DNA of 64,000 bases from Atrichornis clamosus (lineage: Eukaryota > Chordata > Aves > Passeriformes > Menuridae): the NCBI GenBank assembly GCA_013400975.1, contig WBMZ01011737.1:1-64000 (forward strand), in the 5' to 3' direction. Below, one piece after another: positions 59,581-64,000 of the stretch (positions are counted from its first letter, which is position 1; each line of letters begins with the position of its first letter). Position numbers and translations under genes: made by a program. The notes under the pieces were generated by a model. That model was not told the DNA's origin. It saw only the letters and a list, made by a program, of their open reading frames with translations, and ran no database searches.

Positions 59581-62500
59581 GGCTACACCTCTGGCCATAA
59601 ATGCTTGTCAGACTATCATCAATCCTCAGAAAATGCTCTATGCCCAGATCATTGCTACTTAACCAGTAGTTAGAATGAAAACGAAAAGCAAATGTAGGGA
59701 GAGTTGTAAGGAATTTTCACATGGGAGAGTGTTTGCCTCTACCAGAAAGCTTTGCCTTAATATGACAACACAGCAACCTGTATTGACTGAAATGCACTGA
59801 ATGGGCTTCTTTGGTTACTCCTTGGGCAAGAATGCCCCTCAACCACACATTTTGAGGCAGGAGAAGTGAGGCTTCAGGCTGGTAAGTGCCCCCAGCCGTC
59901 CTCCTCCTGGCACTGAACAGAGCGCAACACCAGCTTTGGTGCTGTCACTAACTTCTGCCCGAAACATGGCTCTGCATGACTGGCAACATCCAGCCAGGAC
60001 AGAGCCTTTTCACCCCAGTCTTCTCAGGACGGACAGAGCTGTGACTCTCAGCCTGGGTAAATCATTGACATGCTGTGGATTTGGCAGCACTACTCTAATT
60101 TAGAGAAAAGCAAGAGGAAGAGCAGCATTGGTTCAAGCCAGTGGTCAACGTAGCTTCATATTTATTTCATACTGATGTTCAGAGGAGGTGCATCTTGAAG
60201 ATTTGACCCAAGATCTCATTAGATGTTGTGCAACTTTCCAACACATAGAAGCAAAAGCACTCCAAAACACATTGAACAGCCATTGAATTGCTGGAAATGC
60301 CGAATGTTTGTGAAGGCAAGTAAGAAAACATGGGTGTGATTTGACTGACAACCAACTGCTGCCATTTTTAATTTTTGCTGACAGAATGACCCCAGGAAAT
60401 ATTTGTGCTGGCAAACTTGTAGGTGCAAAATGGGAAAATGAATTTAAGCTAAAGCTGGCAGAAAACTGCTCCCTCCACTCCCCTTAGGTATGTGTGGGTG
60501 TTCACATATTTAGAAACTTAATTAATAGCTCTCAGGGACTTTCCCTGGCTATTTTTCAATGAAAAATGTTGCCAGTTGGTTGGGGTTAGTTGGGTTTTTT
60601 GGTTTTGGTTTTTTTTTTTTTTTTTAATTTTTGCATTTCTGTATCACTAATTAAAACTGCTAAATTTTGGCCTGGAAATAATCAAATGGGGAAAAAAATA
60701 TTTTTCAGATAGCCATTATCGGAAGACATTTAAAGATAGCAAAAATGCTCTACATTTAACTTTCTGAGGCCCCTCACTTCACCTGTAGCTTCTTGAACTT
60801 CTCTCATAAGCCAGCAGTGTCCAGGTCTGAAGAGTACTTTTACTTTCACTTTCAACCTGCTGCTTCTTTTACTGCACACGTTCAACCTTCATCCTAGAGC
60901 AATTTCAATGGTTAGGAAATTAAACAAATCTGTAAATATTTCTGAGGTTGAGACGTTAGAGGAGACTGTGCCGTTCTAGCTTGATTATTTGTAAGTGAAG
61001 GTGTCATGAACTGTTATGGGAGGTAACATCAGCAGAGATGTGTCCCAGTGGGACCAGGTGTTTGATCCCCAAATGACTTTCCTCTGTCACCCCAGTGTCT
61101 GGTGCAGCTGTGACATCCAGCCCTGGCACTGCCCGGTGCTGTACAGCCAGGCCTGGGGAAGGCAAGAAGGGATATCCGGGTCATTAATGTTACATTGTGA
61201 GAGAAGGGATATTTCTCCATACCATTTATCTTCTGATTACTTTTTCACTGTTTTCATAGCATCGGGAGTTTGGGGTTTTTTTCTCCCTTCCCATAGATTT
61301 TTTTTCCTCGTCTATATATTTCCCACTGTGTGAAAGAAAGAGGATATTTTTCTAATAATTCATCCTAGGATATTGTGTTTATTTTTTCATTCTGATAAAT
61401 GTTAAATATAAACGAGAGGATGTGGGATGACATAAGAGACAAGTGCAGAGCAAACACAGAAGCTCTTATTGAGATGTACAAGGAGTGTTCTAGATAAATC
61501 TGTCCAAAAGCCTCTGAATAGGAGTCCATCATCTCCATAGTTTGAATTCATTCATCTTTTCCTTTCTTAGGAAAGAAAAGAAGCTATCTAAATCAATGGG
61601 ATTAAGCAGTATTTTGCCAATTTACACTAACACCTGGCTTCTTTTAGATAAGGTCCAAATGAACATTAGCTCATGCCAAAGCACACCCTCAGACTGTTGA
61701 CCTAAGTGTTTAAGTTATCATTCCTGAGATTTGGATGAACAAACGCTGGAACTAATCCTGTCTATTGCATGTAACCTTATGCCCAGGCAGGCATTCATGA
61801 AATGTTATCAACATCAAGTGTCAAAGGACTTTTATATGTATTTTTATTACTATTTTTAAAGGGAGAAACCAGAAATGAATATCAATTGATTCAATCTTAA
61901 GCCACGTGAAAGTATTGCATCCTATGTACATGGCAGGTCTTTAAGAGATTAAAACTGATGTAAGCTTTATATTATTCAATGAGTAGAAAACTCTAGGGAG
62001 AATAAAATATGCAAAAATACCCCAGAAAATAAAGTAGTAATCAATGACAGGGAAAAAACTGGCACATAGTAACCTTTATATGCTATAGTAAGCTTTGCTA
62101 TGCCTTGGGAACTCTTAGCCCTACTTTAATATTAACACTGTAAGTAGCCATTTACATGGAAAATGTGAAATAAATGCACCTGATCCTTTGGTCTTAGAAT
62201 CCACTGGGGCACATCCCCCGTGAGAAGCTGAGGGCTCAGTCCTACAACTTCTCCCCAGCCAGGAGGTTGTTACATCAGCATAAAATCAGCATAGCCCTCA
62301 GCCAGCTCCACTTCATCCTGTTTTAATCCATACCTGGCTGCGTAGGCAAAGATGTCCTAATGCACAAGGTGCAGTCCCTCACTGAGTAACACTGAACCAG
62401 AACATCCATATCCTTAAAACACAGTAGATTGTTGCTGGTTTGGACTGACTGGGATTTTGTCCAAGCAAGCGACAGCCAAAGGGATTGTGAATCATATCCA

Positions 62501-64000
62501 TACCTATGAATAGCCTGTAGTGGGAGTGTGTGAGGAAAAACAGGGAATGCAGCATAACCCCCACAGCTTACTGTCAAATAAAAACAAGAACAAGAACAGT
62601 GTTAGCAATCGGTGAGTGTTTTTCCTGCACTTTTATTCTTTACAGTGCTGTGTAACTCATTGTCAGCTCTTGTATTGATCTGAAAGTACATCTGCCTTCT
62701 CCCTGGTCCTCTTGCCTCCTCCCTGTGGTTGGGTTTGTTGCTGGGAGAAGATGCCATCCCAGCAATGGCTGGATATCACAGAAATGGTTAGATACAGGCA
62801 GAAATTTGCCCCCTTCTCGTTAATTACTCCTGCTGATTAGGGGTTTACCCAAGGTGGCATTACCGTAGGAATAAAAGCCCAAGTCCTCTCGATCAGATGC
62901 GTGTTCTCATCAAGCTAGTTCTTTCACTGAGCAGCTGCACCTCAGTTAGAAACTAGTACCCATGAAGAAAGCACCGTTGGCTAATTATGTTAATTAGATA
63001 ATAGCCACCACCTCTTCAAACTGCAGGCTTGTCACATCTCTCGGTGGTGTCTTATTTTATTGCAATTGAACTGAGGAGAATTTTTATTTTCCTGCCCTGG
63101 CTGTCATGGGTTGCAACACTGGCTTATAAAATCTGATTTCAGAGCCCAATCCTACTTGGTTTCGGAAAGTTCACACACAGGACTTGGTTTATCACAACTT
63201 AAGATTATTTGACTGGAATTGTTTGAAAGAAAATTGAAATAAAACTGCTTTTCTGAGACTGGCTTACAAGAGCCACTGGAAGATCCACTGCCTACAATCC
63301 AGTGAGAACACCATTTATTCAAAAGAATGATTTCATGCTCAGAGGGAAGAACTGATGCTGCCCTTTATGCTAAAAAACCCATTTTCATGTAATTTATACA
63401 AGAGTAATTTAGAGCTGTAATTTATGGATTTAATGTCTTATTTGTTGGGAAGTGGTCTTCAAAAGGTCCTTTGAATCTGTCTTCTTGTTGGACTCCATAG
63501 AAATTTGTTACCATTGATTAAAATAACAATTCCTCATTATTAACCATTTTAGAATTATATGTGGAGAATTAATGTGAAGTGTGATTGGAGTGGGTTTCTG
63601 CTCAAATCGAGTAGGATGCTGGTACATTGAAAATGAACTGAATAACAGGAAGGATGATAAAGCCTGTCTTTATTTCCTTATTAAAATCTCTACATGCAAG
63701 TTACACTAAGAAAAGATAATTTCAGATGCTTGTTCAGTTGATTGCACTTTTCTACTTCAAGGTCTGTCTGCAGAGGATAAGAGCTTGCATTTTAGGGTGA
63801 TGTCCATAGGAGAGATCAGAGCAAACCTGCTGTGGGGTCGGAGCCTCCATAGGGCACAGCATTCCTGCCCTGGCTGGGGAAAGCAACACAGCTCCTCTGG
63901 AGCCCCTCATTGCTGCTTAGTTTTCCAAAGGGGATCTACACAAAGGCCAAAGCTCAACAGGGCACTGTGAAGCTTCTCTGCTATGGCACATGTTTGTGGG
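59581..64000. other. Unique non-coding DNA, no gene seen
   Basis: About 4.4 kb with no recognised exon, RNA gene or transposon. It includes a G/T-rich tract ending in T17 (60576-60625) and an ATTA-rich patch near 62970-63005. The longest open frame (61016-61333 plus, 105 codons) ends in a Phe-rich run from T-tracts and has no domain. Confidence 0.6.
60576..60625 (+). repeat. G/T-rich low-complexity tract with T17
   Basis: GGTTGGGGTTAGTTGGG passes into TTTTTTGGTTTTGG and then seventeen T's. It includes one telomere-like GGGTTAG word, but not as an array. Confidence 0.8.

Noticed and set aside
60576..60600. Telomere-like GGGTTAG word
   Set aside because: Only one unit in a G/T-rich low-complexity run, not an interstitial telomeric array.
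1..64000. tRNA, rRNA, CRISPR arrays, bacterial operons, or a hidden defence system
   Set aside because: No such signatures. Retrotransposon content and AT-rich non-coding texture fit a vertebrate (bird) chromosome. Covariance-model searches could not be run, so a small ncRNA or microRNA could still be missed.

Overview
This window looks like a gene-poor, AT-rich stretch of a bird chromosome, most likely from a songbird (passerine). The main evidence is the transposon content. There are several CR1 LINE copies of different ages, recognisable from reverse-transcriptase motifs and the degenerate 8-bp 3' tail. There are also two long terminal repeats of one endogenous-retrovirus family typical of passerine genomes. 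I see no complete protein-coding gene, rRNA, tRNA or CRISPR array, no bacterial gene organisation and no CpG island. The open reading frames present are short (none above 168 codons), overlap each other on both strands and show no family signature, except those inside CR1. The window is therefore either a gene desert or the inside of very large introns. The sequence alone does not decide between these.

Layout. 1-4760 is unique non-coding DNA, with a CpG-bearing, regulatory-looking block near 1.9-2.1 kb. 4762-5315 is an old solo LTR on the minus strand. 5316-9460 is unique. 9463-10025 is a CR1 fragment (+) carrying a broken reverse transcriptase with stops, frameshifts and a damaged catalytic motif. 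10268-10655 holds a dense cluster of TCF/LEF-like heptamers. 10.7-37.2 kb is mostly unique DNA with homopolymers, small repeats, a possible 60-nt exon (26661-26720) and a doubtful LTR-like segment (about 27388-27840). 37195-37420 is an eroded CR1 3' end (+) that contains a perfect 17-bp inverted repeat. 39556-39839 is a second LTR of the same family (+), internally shortened and bordered by a 14-bp direct repeat. 42097-42160 is a two-copy tandem repeat. 44.6-44.8 kb is extremely AT-rich. 48344-48427 (-) is the best exon-like object in the window: 84 nt, symmetric phase, with good splice sites at both ends. 55604-56230 is a CR1 3' part (-) containing the single N of the window. 58075-58490 is an ancient, strongly diverged CR1 tail (+). 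The rest, to 64000, is unique non-coding DNA.

No genes can be shown to work together here. The retroelements are all inactive. Functional content, if any, is probably regulatory (conserved non-coding elements), and cross-species alignment would be the decisive test. I did not find a convincing new biological system. The strongest leads are the 84-nt exon candidate, the TCF/LEF-like cluster and the perfect palindrome created inside a CR1 copy.
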